Shown piece after piece: positions 32,805 through 41,837 of a stretch of 64,000 bases of DNA (positions within the stretch are counted from its first letter, which is position 1; each line of letters starts with the position of its first letter). The translations under genes and the position numbers were made by a program. Source of the stretch: an uncultured Oscillospiraceae bacterium (GTDB lineage: Bacteria > Bacillota > Clostridia > Oscillospirales > Ruminococcaceae); the NCBI GenBank assembly GCA_949295465.1, contig CASFKY010000068.1, positions 1 to 64,000 of the forward strand, read 5' to 3'. The notes beneath the pieces are model-generated. The model saw only the letters and a program-made list of their open reading frames with translations, searched no databases and was not told where the DNA came from.

Positions 32805-34622
32805 TCAGGGCAGGGGATTTTTGTAGTTGAAATCAGGGATCCGGGCCCACCGATGCCGGAAGTAATGGGCGGCCAGCTTGGGCCGCCGATCCCGGGTGAA
32901 GAGGCCCTTTCGGTTGCCCTGTACCCGCAAAAGGTTTGGGCTGGTGGCAAAATCGGCAAAATTCCAGGCCTGTTCGCCCACCACAAAATCATACTGGTCA
33001 AAGACCCGGTTGTTCATCCGATAATACTCCACCTGATATTCTTCGGTGTACAGGGTGGGGGTGGTGTCCCGCAGCCCCAACACCGTGTCGGCGCCGTATT
33101 CGGTGAAGATCAGGGGCTTGCCCAGGCTCTTCCAGCGGTCCAGCTCGCGGCGGAGCATCTGTTCCGCCTCTTTCAGGTCGGAACTGCCCCGGTACCATCC
33201 GTAATAGCGGTTGAGGCAGATCACATCGCTGAGCCGGCAGGTGCAGTCCGCCGTGGGTTCGGCGTCCGGGTCGTCAAAGGGCTGTACGCTCACCAGGGTG
33301 CAGGGGCGGCGCTGGGGGTCCAGCCGGCGGGCCAGGCGGAACAGGGGCGCAAAGTATTCATAGGCCCCTTCCCCGGAAGAATCCGGCTCGTTGGCAATGC
33401 TCCACATCACCACGCAGGCGTAATTTTTGTCCCGCCCGATCATCTCTTCCAGCACCTGGCGGTGGTGTGCCTGGGTCTGTATGCCGGTTTCAGGGTCGAA
33501 GGTGCGGCCCTGCTGTCCCCCAAAATCGGCCCCGCCCCCAAACCGCAGGTTGAGGCCCACCGCCGGGGTCTCGTCGATCACCACAAAACCCTCCCGGTCG
33601 CACAGCCGCATCATCTCCTCGCTGTAGGGGTAGTGGCTGGTGCGGAAGCTGTTGGCGCCCTGCCATTTCATCAGAGCCATATCCTTGACGTTCATGGGCA
33701 GGTTCAGTCCCCGCCCGGCGGGGAAGGTGTCCTCGTGGCGGCCGTAGCCCTTGAAGTAGAAGGGGCGGCCGTTGATGAGAAACCGGGTTCCCTCCACCTG
33801 TACGGTGCGCACCCCGTAGGGCAGGGTGTACTCGTCCTGCCCGAAGGTGACCCGGACCTGATAGAGATAGGCTTTCCCCGGCTGCCACAGGTGCACTTTT
33901 TCCAGGCGCAGCCTGCCGCTGAGGCCCCAGCCCTCTGCGGCGCGCCGGCCCTCCTCGTCCAGCACCTCCACCCGGCACTCGCCCTTGCCGCTGGCGTCAA
34001 TCTCATAGCAGAGCTGGGCATCCTCGCCCTCCAGCCGGGCGGTGAGGGTGATGTCCCGGATATAATCCGTGGGCGTGGTGTACAGCCGCACCGGCCGGAT
34101 GATGCCGCTGTAGTTGAAGTAATCGAAATTGGGGTTGTTCCGGGTTTGGGAGCCGGAGCCTCCCAAGAGGCCGGTGCCCGGCTTGCCGCCCACCGGCAGG
34201 GTGGTGTAATCGATGGTGTTGTCGGCGGCAATGGTCAAGAGGTTTTCCTGCCCCGGCAAAAGCCGGTCGGTGAGCTCCGCCTCAAAGGGGAGAAAGCCGC
34301 CCTTGTGTTCGCAGAGCCATCTGCCGTTCAGATAGACCCGGGCCCGGTGGGTCACCGCATCGCAGCGCAGCACCACCCGCTGCCCCTGCACAAAGGGGGG
34401 CAGAGAGATCTTTTTCTGGTAGAAAACCCAGCCCTTGTGTTCCCGGAACTCCTCACCCTCCTGCAGGTCGTTGTAGGAGGCGGGCACCGGCATGGGGATG
34501 GGATGGGGCAGAGGGGCGGTATACCAGCCCTCTTCAAAGCCATGGCCGTTATCCAGTTGAAAGTCCCACATGCCGGACAAGTCTACCAGAAGGCGGGATG
34601 GAGTGGAAATGGGATACAGCAT
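32805..34622 (-). CDS. uidA: Beta-glucuronidase, glycoside hydrolase family 2
   Basis: A 605-residue cytoplasmic GH2 enzyme with sugar-binding, immunoglobulin-like and TIM-barrel domains in order. The acid/base Glu is in SIANEPD near residue 410 and the nucleophile Glu in IFTEYGADT near residue 507, close to Escherichia GUS E413 and E504. The NxK motif that recognises the glucuronate carboxylate is present (GNRKG near 571), which separates beta-glucuronidases from galactosidases. The loop after VGLNL is as long as in Escherichia (Loop 1 type), the class that handles small drug glucuronides. No signal peptide. It is monocistronic, with GAAAGGAGAGAGGAAT before the ATG. No glucuronide permease is adjacent. 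Confidence 0.93.
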   Translation of the reverse strand: MLYPISTPSRLLVDLSGMWDFQLDNGHGFEEGWYTAPLPHPIPMPVPASYNDLQEGEEFREHKGWVFYQKKISLPPFVQGQRVVLRCDAVTHRARVYLNGRWLCEHKGGFLPFEAELTDRLLPGQENLLTIAADNTIDYTTLPVGGKPGTGLLGGSGSQTRNNPNFDYFNYSGIIRPVRLYTTPTDYIRDITLTARLEGEDAQLCYEIDASGKGECRVEVLDEEGRRAAEGWGLSGRLRLEKVHLWQPGKAYLYQVRVTFGQDEYTLPYGVRTVQVEGTRFLINGRPFYFKGYGRHEDTFPAGRGLNLPMNVKDMALMKWQGANSFRTSHYPYSEEMMRLCDREGFVVIDETPAVGLNLRFGGGADFGGQQGRTFDPETGIQTQAHHRQVLEEMIGRDKNYACVVMWSIANEPDSSGEGAYEYFAPLFRLARRLDPQRRPCTLVSVQPFDDPDAEPTADCTCRLSDVICLNRYYGWYRGSSDLKEAEQMLRRELDRWKSLGKPLIFTEYGADTVLGLRDTTPTLYTEEYQVEYYRMNNRVFDQYDFVVGEQAWNFADFATSPNLLRVQGNRKGLFTRDRRPKLAAHYFRHRWARIPDFNYKNPLP

Positions 34623-34653
34623 ATTCCTCTCTCCTTTCAGAGCAGATGGTGAT

Positions 34654-36465
34654 TTATCGGTTCAGGATCTCCATGAATTCTTCCCCGGTGATGGTCTCTT
34701 TTTCGTAGAGGTAACGGGCAATTTCATCCAGTTTGTCCCGGTTTTCCCGGAGAATGGCGGAGGCCTTTTCATGCTGGCGCTTCACCAGCTCCACCACCTG
34801 CCGGTCGATCTCGGTCTGGGTCTGGGCCGAGCAGGCCAGGCTGACATCTCCGCCCAGATACTGGTTGGTGACGGTTTCCAGAGCCACCATGTCAAAATCC
34901 GGGCTCATGCCGTAGCGGGTGATCATGGAGCGGGCCAGCTTGGTGGCCTGCTCGATGTCGTTGGAGGCGCCGGTGGAGACAGAATGGAATACCAGTTCCT
35001 CGGCGGCCCGGCCGCCGGTGAGGGTGGCAATCTTGTTTTCCAGTTCTTCCTTGCTGAGCAGGTAGTGGTTGCCCTCTTCCACCTGCATGGTATAGCCCAG
35101 CGCGCCGGAGGTGCGGGGCACAATGGTGATCTTCTGCACCGGGGCCGAGTGATTTTGCAGGGCCGCCACCAGGGCATGGCCCACCTCGTGATAGGCTACG
35201 ATTTTCTTTTCCTGGTCGGTGAGGATGGCGTTCTTTTTCTGATAGCCGGCAATCACCACCTCGATGCTCTCCTCCAGGTCGGCCTGGCTCACCCGGTTGC
35301 GGCCGTCCCGCACGGCCCGCAGAGCCGCCTCATTGATGATGTTGGCCAGTTCGGCGCCGGAAGCGCCTGAAGCCATCCGGGCCACCTTGCCGAAATCCAC
35401 CCCGTCCTCCAGTTTGATCTTTTTGGCGTGGACTTTCAGGATCTCCTCCCGCCCTTTCAGGTCGGGCAGCTCCACCGGCACCCGCCGGTCAAACCGGCCT
35501 GGGCGGGTGAGGGCGGGGTCCAGGGATTCGGGCCGGTTGGTGGCGGCCAAAATGATCACGCCGGTGTTGTCCTCAAAGCCGTCCATCTCGGTGAGCAGCT
35601 GGTTCAGGGTCTGCTCCCGCTCGTCGTTGCTGCTCAGCCGGCCGTCCCGCTTCTGGCCGATGGCGTCGATCTCGTCAATGAAGACAATGCAGGGGGCCTT
35701 TTCCTTGGCCTGCTTGAACAGATCCCGCACTTTGGAGGCCCCCATGCCCACAAACATCTCCACAAATTCGGAGCCGGACATGGAGAAGAAGGGGACGCCC
35801 GCCTCGCCGGCCACGGCCTTGGCCAGCATGGTTTTGCCGGTGCCCGGAGGGCCCACCAGCAGGATGCCCTTGGGCATGGCCGCGCCGATCTCCCGGTATT
35901 TGCCCGGGTCATGCAGGTAATTCACGATTTCTGAGAGATTTTCCTTGGCCTCGTCTTCCCCGGCCACATCCGAAAACTTGATGCCTTGGGAGGACGTCAC
36001 ATACACCTTGGCGTTGGATTTGCCGAAGGACAGGGCGTTGGGCCCGCCGGCCCGCTCCATCATCTTCCGGGACATGAACTGCCCGATGGCAATGAAAAAG
36101 GCGATTGGCAGCACCCAGCTGAGCAGGAAAGAGAGGATGGGATTGGTCTGCTGGATGATCTCGCCGGAAAATACCGCGCCGGAATCGGCCAGCCGCTGGG
36201 TCAGGTCCGGGTCGGGCATCATGCCGGTTTTGTAGATGACGGTGTTGTCCTTGTTGGTAAACAGGATCTGGTTGTCCTGCTGCTGCACCTCCACCTGGCC
36301 CAACTCCTGGTTTTCGGCCATCTCCAAAAAGGTGCCGTAGTCCACCTGCCGCACCTGCCGCTGGGCAAGCCAGGGCATGGCCAGCAAATTGAACAGAACC
36401 AGGATCAGCAGCACGATGCCATAATAGTAAATGAGAGGTTTTTTTGGCTTTTGTACTTCTTTCAT
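34654..36465 (-). CDS. ftsH: ATP-dependent zinc metalloprotease FtsH
   Basis: FtsH is the membrane-bound AAA+ protease that extracts and degrades membrane and regulatory proteins. The 603-residue protein has two N-terminal helices (about 11-28 and 108-127) around a small extracellular domain, Walker A in LVGPPGTGKTMLA near residue 203, Walker B in CIVFIDEIDAIG, the second region of homology, and the zinc site HEVGH near residue 424 with the third ligand Asp near residue 500. GGAGAAAATCGCCC precedes the ATG. The start overlaps the stop of the upstream coiled-coil gene by 4 bp. Confidence 0.95.
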   Translation of the reverse strand: MKEVQKPKKPLIYYYGIVLLILVLFNLLAMPWLAQRQVRQVDYGTFLEMAENQELGQVEVQQQDNQILFTNKDNTVIYKTGMMPDPDLTQRLADSGAVFSGEIIQQTNPILSFLLSWVLPIAFFIAIGQFMSRKMMERAGGPNALSFGKSNAKVYVTSSQGIKFSDVAGEDEAKENLSEIVNYLHDPGKYREIGAAMPKGILLVGPPGTGKTMLAKAVAGEAGVPFFSMSGSEFVEMFVGMGASKVRDLFKQAKEKAPCIVFIDEIDAIGQKRDGRLSSNDEREQTLNQLLTEMDGFEDNTGVIILAATNRPESLDPALTRPGRFDRRVPVELPDLKGREEILKVHAKKIKLEDGVDFGKVARMASGASGAELANIINEAALRAVRDGRNRVSQADLEESIEVVIAGYQKKNAILTDQEKKIVAYHEVGHALVAALQNHSAPVQKITIVPRTSGALGYTMQVEEGNHYLLSKEELENKIATLTGGRAAEELVFHSVSTGASNDIEQATKLARSMITRYGMSPDFDMVALETVTNQYLGGDVSLACSAQTQTEIDRQVVELVKRQHEKASAILRENRDKLDEIARYLYEKETITGEEFMEILNR

Positions 36466-36920
36466 GGGCGATTTTCTCCTTTCGGTTCTTCTGCGGCCAG
36501 CTGCTGGTCCGCCGCATACAGGGCGGTGATCAGGGCAAACTGCATGGCCTGCATGGCGTAATCCATGGCGTATTCCGCATAGAGAGCGGCGGCCTCGGCC
36601 CGGGTCTGGGACGGGAAATTCTGTTCAGAGCAAAGAGTTTTTTCCAGGTGGCCTTTGTCCCAGAGATCTTCCAGCTTTTGGGTGATTTCCAGCTGGGCGG
36701 CGGCCAGCTGCGCCACCGCCAAAGACCGGCATCCCTTTATGCTTTCCTGCAGGGCCAGAGCCCTGTCCCGATATTCCCGGCGGGCCCGATCCATTTCCTG
36801 TTGCAGCGCCTGGCGGTCCTGCCGGCCGCACAGCCGGATCCGGCCCTGCATGGTTTGGTATTGCCGCTCCAGTTCATACAATTTGATGGCAAACAGTTCT
36901 TCATTGAGCTTCATAGGCAA
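36462..36920 (-). CDS. Small coiled-coil protein upstream of ftsH
   Basis: A protein of 152 residues (TTG start at 36920, eight bases from GGAAGGAG) or 150 residues (ATG at 36914). I do not recognise a family. The first 90 residues are Leu/Glu/Gln/Arg heptads (YELERQYQTMQ, RREYRDRALALQE) expected to form a coiled coil, and the last 40 are rich in Ala, Met and Tyr (AEYAMDYAMQAMQF), possibly a short amphipathic or membrane-lying helix. No signal peptide. The stop overlaps the ftsH start in ATGA, so it is translationally coupled; an adaptor or modulator of FtsH is possible but unproven. Confidence 0.7.
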   Translation of the reverse strand: MPMKLNEELFAIKLYELERQYQTMQGRIRLCGRQDRQALQQEMDRARREYRDRALALQESIKGCRSLAVAQLAAAQLEITQKLEDLWDKGHLEKTLCSEQNFPSQTRAEAAALYAEYAMDYAMQAMQFALITALYAADQQLAAEEPKGENRP

Positions 36921-36987
36921 GACCGCGCTCCTTCCCGGGCTGTTTGGCCCTGGTGTTCAATATCAGTTATAGCAGGACAAAAAAAGA

Positions 36988-37094
36988 CGCCACTCTCAAA
37001 AAAAGAGGACTGTCCTTATAAAATCGGAAAACTGTCAGCTTTTTTGACACTTTCAGAAATGTATAAGGACAAATCGGCTCAATTGAGAGTGGCG
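36988..37094. repeat. 107-bp symmetric inverted repeat
   Basis: CGCCACTCTCAA (36988-36999) is matched by its complement at 37083-37094, and TGTCCTTATA (37011-37020) by its complement at 37062-37071; each pair is separated by 11 nt. TGTCA/TGACA (37033-37037, 37045-37049) complete the symmetry near the centre. It occupies the gap between the divergent ftsH-operon and GT8 genes. Confidence 0.8.
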
Positions 37095-37155
37095 CCTCTG
37101 CCCAAAGGAGGATACCCTGTAGGCGAAAGGGAAACCTTTTTGAAAGGAGAAAGAC

Positions 37156-37983
37156 ATGGAGATTCTTGTGACCCTGAACGAACGATACCTGCCGCCGCTG
37201 CAAGTCATGCTCACCTCCCTGCATCTGGCCCATCCGGGTCAGCCTGTCACTGTATATCTGATGCACGGGGGAATTTCGGAGAACTCGCTGCAAGCGGTGG
37301 GCTGCCTGTGCGAGCGGTATGAAATCGGATTTTGCCCCCTGGAGGTGGACGGCGGGCTTTTTGACCAGGCGCCGGTCAGCGCCCAGTATCCCCGTCAGAT
37401 GTATTATCGGCTGCTGGCGCCCCAGCTTCTTCCCCGGCAGCTGAACCGGGTGCTGTATCTGGACCCGGATGTGCTGATCCTCAATTCTCTGCTGCCGCTG
37501 TGGCAAAAGGATCTGGAAGGAAACCTGTTCGGGGCGGCATCCCACAGGGGCAAGGCGGAACTGGCCAGCAACCTGAACCAGGCCCGTCTGGGCACAGAGG
37601 GGCAGTATTTCAATTCGGGCGTGCTGCTGATGGATCTGGAGGCAGGCCGCAGCAAGATCCGGCCCCGGGAGATATTCCAATATGCCCGGGAGCACAAGAA
37701 AGAGCTGATCCTGCCGGATCAGGATATTCTGAACGCGCTGTACGGCAGCAGGATCCTTCCGCTGGACGACACTCTCTGGAACTATGACGCCCGGAATTTC
37801 AGCACATACCTGCTTTTGAGCGGCGGGGTCTGCAACCTGGACTGGGTGATGCAGAACACGGCGGTACTCCATTTCTGCGGCCGGGCAAAGCCCTGGCAGG
37901 CGGGGTATTTCCATCGGTTTGGGGTGCTTTATAAACACTATATCCAGCTGACCCGGCGCACCGGGCTGTATCTGGGTCAATAA
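37156..37983 (+). CDS. Glycosyltransferase family 8
   Basis: A 275-residue GT-A fold, retaining glycosyltransferase of the GT8 group (relatives transfer glucose or galactose to lipopolysaccharide-like or surface glycans). The start EILVTLNERYLPPLQVMLTS is the family nucleotide-sugar binding strand, the DxD motif is DPD in LYLDPDVLILN near residue 103, YFNSGVLLMDLE near residue 155 and LPDQDILNALYG near residue 185 match, and HFCGRAKPWQ ends the catalytic core. It has no membrane helix. GAAAGGAGAAAGAC precedes the ATG. It is transcribed alone, with a terminator behind it; acceptor unknown. Confidence 0.9.
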   Translation: MEILVTLNERYLPPLQVMLTSLHLAHPGQPVTVYLMHGGISENSLQAVGCLCERYEIGFCPLEVDGGLFDQAPVSAQYPRQMYYRLLAPQLLPRQLNRVLYLDPDVLILNSLLPLWQKDLEGNLFGAASHRGKAELASNLNQARLGTEGQYFNSGVLLMDLEAGRSKIRPREIFQYAREHKKELILPDQDILNALYGSRILPLDDTLWNYDARNFSTYLLLSGGVCNLDWVMQNTAVLHFCGRAKPWQAGYFHRFGVLYKHYIQLTRRTGLYLGQ

Positions 37984-37986
37984 ATC

Positions 37987-38020
37987 AAAAAGGGATGGGG
38001 CGAACGCTCCATCCCTTTTT
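37987..38020. terminator. Bidirectional terminator
   Basis: AAAAAGGGATGG and its complement CCATCCCTTTTT pair around a short loop between convergent GT8 and TetR genes. Confidence 0.8.
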
Positions 38021-38033
38021 GGGTATTTCGTGC

Positions 38034-38576
38034 TTATTCTTTCAGCCATTCAGACAATTCGCCGTACAAAATCCGCTCCAGCTGGCGGGCCAGGCGATCC
38101 TGGTCCAGGTCCGGCCGGCCGCAGAAGGCGATCAGGGTGCCCGCCAGGCCGCACACATTGTACCGCAGCAGCAGGTCCCGGTCCACCGAATTCATGGATA
38201 CATCCTTATGGTGATGCAGCATCAGCCGGGACAGATAGATCTCCAGAGAGTCGGTCATGAGTTTTTCAAACATGGGCCGCCGCTGGGAGTTCATCAGCTT
38301 TTCCAGCAGGGGGAACTGCTCGGCGGTAAAGCCGATAAAAATCTGGAGCGCAGAGTGCAAATCCTTTTCTGCCAGGCTCTGCTCCAGCAATTGCTGGGTC
38401 ATCCGGCGCACCGACCATTCCATCACATCCATAATATCCTGAAAATGGTAATAAAAAGTCTGCCGGGAAATATGGCACTCCTCGATCAGCGATTTTACGG
38501 TGATCTTGTCGATATTGCCCTTTTGGGCCATTTTTTGCAGGGTTTCGGCAATCAGGGCTTTCATGTCCACAGGCAT
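38034..38576 (-). CDS. TetR family transcriptional regulator
   Basis: A 180-residue one-domain-plus-ligand regulator. The helix-turn-helix (DKITVKSLIEECHISRQTFYYHFQDIMDV; key residues T, V, S, R, F, Y) lies at about residues 20-50, and the remaining helices form the ligand and dimer domain. The FYYHF pattern followed by MEWSVRRM resembles DhaS/YcfQ-like members with a short C-terminal domain. The ATG at 38576 follows AAGGAG at 11 bp; a GTG at 38588 is too close to that site. A TTGTCC-17-TAAAAT promoter lies at 38640-38612. The target is unknown; the only adjacent divergent gene is the PRPP synthetase, an unlikely one. Confidence 0.85.
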   Translation of the reverse strand: MPVDMKALIAETLQKMAQKGNIDKITVKSLIEECHISRQTFYYHFQDIMDVMEWSVRRMTQQLLEQSLAEKDLHSALQIFIGFTAEQFPLLEKLMNSQRRPMFEKLMTDSLEIYLSRLMLHHHKDVSMNSVDRDLLLRYNVCGLAGTLIAFCGRPDLDQDRLARQLERILYGELSEWLKE

Positions 38577-38611
38577 GGCGGGGCGCACTCCTTACAGATA
38601 AGATACCCTAA

Positions 38612-38640
38612 ATTTTATCACAGCCCGGCCCCGGGGACAA
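38612..38640 (-). promoter_or_regulatory. Promoter of the TetR gene
   Basis: On the minus strand TTGTCC (38640-38635), a 17-bp spacer and TAAAAT (38617-38612). The rest of the 38577-38904 gap is AT-rich toward the PRPP synthetase start and shows no gene; I could not define a convincing promoter for that gene beyond TATGCT at 38821. Confidence 0.6.
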
Positions 38641-38904
38641 TACGGTGCCCCGGGCGAAAGAAGTTTTTCCAACACCGGCAAAATTTTTTGATCCCCAAAA
38701 GAAATCCATAAAGTTTCGGGAAAACGCCCATATTTGTTTCAGAAAAAAAGAGGGTTTGGGGCAAAGCGTAAAAAAAGCTAAATCTTAGTAAAAAAACTGT
38801 CGGATTTTGAAAATTTGTGTTATGCTGATATTGAGAGTAATGGGCTCAGGGGGCCGCAGCGGCTTCCTGCAAACGAAAATCGTTCGGTAAGGAGTGAAAC
38901 TTTC

Positions 38905-40044
38905 ATGGCAGAATCCAACGAGTTCTTTGATCTGGAAAGCTGTGTGGCGGAACTTGGCATTCTGGCAGTGCCCGGCGCGGAGGAACTGGCCAGCAAGATC
39001 GATCATCACCTGGTGGAGTGGGCGGCCAAGGCCGGCAACCCCCAGGACACTTTTCTGATTGACTGCGCCTGTCCCCGGTTTCAGTCGGGGGACGCCAAGG
39101 GCATCATCAACAGCACGGTCCGCGGCAAGGACCTGTACTTTGTGGTGGACCCGGGCAACTACAGCGTCACCTACAAGCTTTTCGGGGTGGAAAATCACCT
39201 TTCCCCCGATGACCACTATGCCAACCTGAAGCGGTTGATCCAGGCGGCCTCCGGCAAGGGGCACCGCATCACCGTCATCATGCCCAGCCTGTACGGCGGC
39301 CGTCAGCACCGGCGGGCTGCCCGGGAAAGCCTGGACTGTGCGGTGGCCTTGCAGGAATTGCAGGCCATGAATGTGACCAACATCATCACCTTTGATGCCC
39401 ATGACCCCCGTATGCAGAACGCCGTGCCTCTGATGGGCTTTGACAACATCATGCCCACCTACCAGGTGCTCAAGACCATGTTCGCCCATCTGCCGGACCT
39501 GAAGCTGGACCCCCAGCACTTCATGGTCATCAGCCCGGATGAGGGCGCCATCAATCGGAACATGTACTACTCCAGCGTGCTGGGCGTGCAGCTGGGCATG
39601 TTCTACAAGCGCCGGGATTACTCCCGGGTGGTGAACGGCCGCAACCCCATCATTGCCCACGAGTACCTGGGCGAGAGCGTGGAGGGCAAGGACGTGTTCA
39701 TTGCCGACGACATCATCGCCTCGGGCGAGAGCATCCTGGACATCGCCTATGAGATGAAAAAGCGGGGCGCCAACCGGGTATTCGGCAACGCCACCTACGC
39801 CCTGTTCACCAGCGGGCTGGACTCCTTCGACGAGGCCTACAAGAAGGGCTATATCAGCGCGGTGCTGGGCACCAACCTCACCTACCGGCTGCCCGAGCTG
39901 AAGAAGCGGGAGTGGTTCTACGAGGTGGATATGTCCAAATATATCGCCTATATCATCGCCGCCATCAACCACGATCAGTCGGTGAGCACCTTGATCGATC
40001 CCCACGAGAAGATCCAGGCACTGCTGCGGGCCCACGGGCTCTGA
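38905..40044 (+). CDS. prs: Ribose-phosphate pyrophosphokinase-like protein
   Basis: A 379-residue phosphoribosyl-pyrophosphate synthetase homolog that would pyrophosphorylate ribose 5-phosphate. The N-terminal and C-terminal phosphoribosyltransferase-like halves are present: SLYGGRQHRRAARESLDC near residue 135, ITFDAHDPRMQNAVP with the His/Asp of the active site, SPDEGAINRN, and the PRPP loop DVFIADDIIASGESILD near residue 270. It is about 60 residues longer than standard Prs and diverges in motifs, so it belongs to a Clostridia-type second class. GTAAGGAGTGAAAC precedes the ATG. It stands alone with a strong terminator. Confidence 0.85.
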   Translation: MAESNEFFDLESCVAELGILAVPGAEELASKIDHHLVEWAAKAGNPQDTFLIDCACPRFQSGDAKGIINSTVRGKDLYFVVDPGNYSVTYKLFGVENHLSPDDHYANLKRLIQAASGKGHRITVIMPSLYGGRQHRRAARESLDCAVALQELQAMNVTNIITFDAHDPRMQNAVPLMGFDNIMPTYQVLKTMFAHLPDLKLDPQHFMVISPDEGAINRNMYYSSVLGVQLGMFYKRRDYSRVVNGRNPIIAHEYLGESVEGKDVFIADDIIASGESILDIAYEMKKRGANRVFGNATYALFTSGLDSFDEAYKKGYISAVLGTNLTYRLPELKKREWFYEVDMSKYIAYIIAAINHDQSVSTLIDPHEKIQALLRAHGL

Positions 40045-40064
40045 GCAGGCCCCAAAATCTTGAC

Positions 40065-40101
40065 AAAAGCCCCCGGAACCGTCAGCTTCCGGGGGCTTTT
40101 T
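40065..40101. terminator. Bidirectional terminator
   Basis: A perfect 14-bp stem (AAAAGCCCCCGGAA and complement) with T-runs on both strands between the convergent prs and binding-protein genes. Confidence 0.9.
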
Positions 40102-40113
40102 GATCTGTATGGC

Positions 40114-41715
40114 TTATTGGTTGGCGCTGCTCACGTCGATCACCGGGCCAAAGGGCTGGAACACAAGGCCGCTCACCTGGGAATCCACCAGCAGGTAGTC
40201 GGTTTGGTAGAAGAGGGGGGTCACCGGGCAGTCCACGATCAGCTGGTTTTCCAGCCGGGCGGCCCGCTGGGCGCTGCCCTCCAGGGTGAAATTCTCCGCC
40301 TCCTGCCGGCAGGCGGCCTCAAAGGCCGGGTCCTCCCAGCCGCTCCACTCCTCCTCCGCCAGCTGCTGCAGCAGGTTGAGAGGGTCATCCTCGGTGGGGG
40401 TCAGGGGCACCAGGGCAATCTGGTAATCCCCCTCCTCCACTGCCTGCCAGATCTCCTCCAGGGGCATCTCCCGCACCGTGAAGAAGGCGCTCAGCTCCAT
40501 CTGCCACTGCTGATTGATGGAGGAGAACAGCCCGGCCAGCTGCCCCTGGGGCACCAGCACCGAGATGTTGGAGAGCCGCTCCAGCCCTGCCTGGGCCAAG
40601 CCGCTCTTGTAAAGGCTCAGGGGGTCCTCACTCTCAAAAAGGACCGTCCCCGCCAGATCCCGGTAGTTCTGCCCCTCGGCGCTCACCTGGGGGGGAATGA
40701 GGCCCTGGGCCGGGCTGAGGGATTCGGGCAGTTCCAGCTGGGTGCGCAGGGCGCTGGCCGAGAGGCCCTGGCGCACGGCGGTGGAGGAGAGCCCCTCCTC
40801 GCCGCAGTTGTACAGCAGCACCCAGGTGGTGGCGGTGTAGGGAATCTCCGACAAAGAGCCGTCGGAGGGGGTCTCGCTGAGGGCCGCGCTCACCTGGCCG
40901 TCCTGGATCTTCTCCTGGGCGGTCTTGGCGGCGGAGGAGGAGGCTGCGGAATCGGAGGAAGAGGAGTCAGAGACCAGCCCGTCCGAGCGCAGCACCAGCC
41001 GCAGGCTGTTGATGGAAGAGCCGTCCGCCTTGCGCCGCACAAACAGACCCTCGCTGGTCCAGTTGTACAGGTAAAAGGGCCCGTTGCCCAGGATCGTATC
41101 GCTTTCCAGCCCGTAGGTGCCCTTGGTGGCGTTGAAATATTCCTCATTGCAGGGCATGGCCCCCGGCAGGCAGAGCTTTTCCAGAAAGTTCTCGTCCGGC
41201 TGTTCCAGCTGGATCACCAGGGTGCGGTCATCGGGGGCCTGCACCCCCAGCTGGCTGATGTCCGCCTGGCCCTCGGCGATGCGGGCGCCGTTTCGGATGT
41301 TGCCCAGCTGCCGGGCCCAGGGGCTGTTGGTCTCGGGAAGGAATACCCGCTGCAACCCGAACACAAAATCCCGGGCGGTGAGGGGAGTGTCATCCTCCGC
41401 CCCCCGGTATCCGTTGTAGCCCAGCCCCTCCCGCAGGGTAAAGGTGTAGGTGAGCCCGTCCTCCGAGATCTGGCAGGACTCGGCGCAGTCCGGCTGGGGC
41501 ACGCCCTCCTGGTCCAGCCGATAGAGCCCGCTGAACAGGTGGGTCACGGCAATCACATCGCTGCTGGCCGAGACGGTTTGAGGGTCCAGGTTGGAGGGGA
41601 CAGTGTCCACCTCCCAGGTGAAGCTGTTCAGATGGCCGCCGCAGCCCGCCAGCAGGGTCGCCGCCAGGGCCGCCGCCAGCAGTCGCCCCTTGGAAAACAG
41701 GGAGAAAATCCGCAT
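40114..41715 (-). CDS. Peptide ABC transporter substrate-binding lipoprotein
   Basis: A 533-residue solute-binding protein of family 5 (OppA/DppA type), anchored to the outer face of the membrane. The ATG at 41715 starts a lipoprotein signal: basic MRIF-SKGR, hydrophobic LLAAALAATLLAG and the lipobox LLAGC with Cys24. The binding-protein signature SDVIAVTHLFSGLYRLDQEG follows near residue 50, and DGLTYTFTLREGLGYN near residue 90. A Ser-rich stretch near residue 240 is a probable insertion. The permease and ATPase genes are not in this window, so it may work with a distant oppBCDF set. GAAAGGTACAGAT precedes the start. Confidence 0.88.
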   Translation of the reverse strand: MRIFSLFSKGRLLAAALAATLLAGCGGHLNSFTWEVDTVPSNLDPQTVSASSDVIAVTHLFSGLYRLDQEGVPQPDCAESCQISEDGLTYTFTLREGLGYNGYRGAEDDTPLTARDFVFGLQRVFLPETNSPWARQLGNIRNGARIAEGQADISQLGVQAPDDRTLVIQLEQPDENFLEKLCLPGAMPCNEEYFNATKGTYGLESDTILGNGPFYLYNWTSEGLFVRRKADGSSINSLRLVLRSDGLVSDSSSSDSAASSSAAKTAQEKIQDGQVSAALSETPSDGSLSEIPYTATTWVLLYNCGEEGLSSTAVRQGLSASALRTQLELPESLSPAQGLIPPQVSAEGQNYRDLAGTVLFESEDPLSLYKSGLAQAGLERLSNISVLVPQGQLAGLFSSINQQWQMELSAFFTVREMPLEEIWQAVEEGDYQIALVPLTPTEDDPLNLLQQLAEEEWSGWEDPAFEAACRQEAENFTLEGSAQRAARLENQLIVDCPVTPLFYQTDYLLVDSQVSGLVFQPFGPVIDVSSANQ

Positions 41716-41837
41716 ATCTGTACCTTTCTGTATCCCGGTCAAAGCCGGGCAAGGAGAAAAACGGCCTTGCAGGCCGAAAAAATCAGTCAAAAAACGCCGG
41801 CGGCCTTTGGAAAAAAGCCTGCCCCGCATTCGACTTA

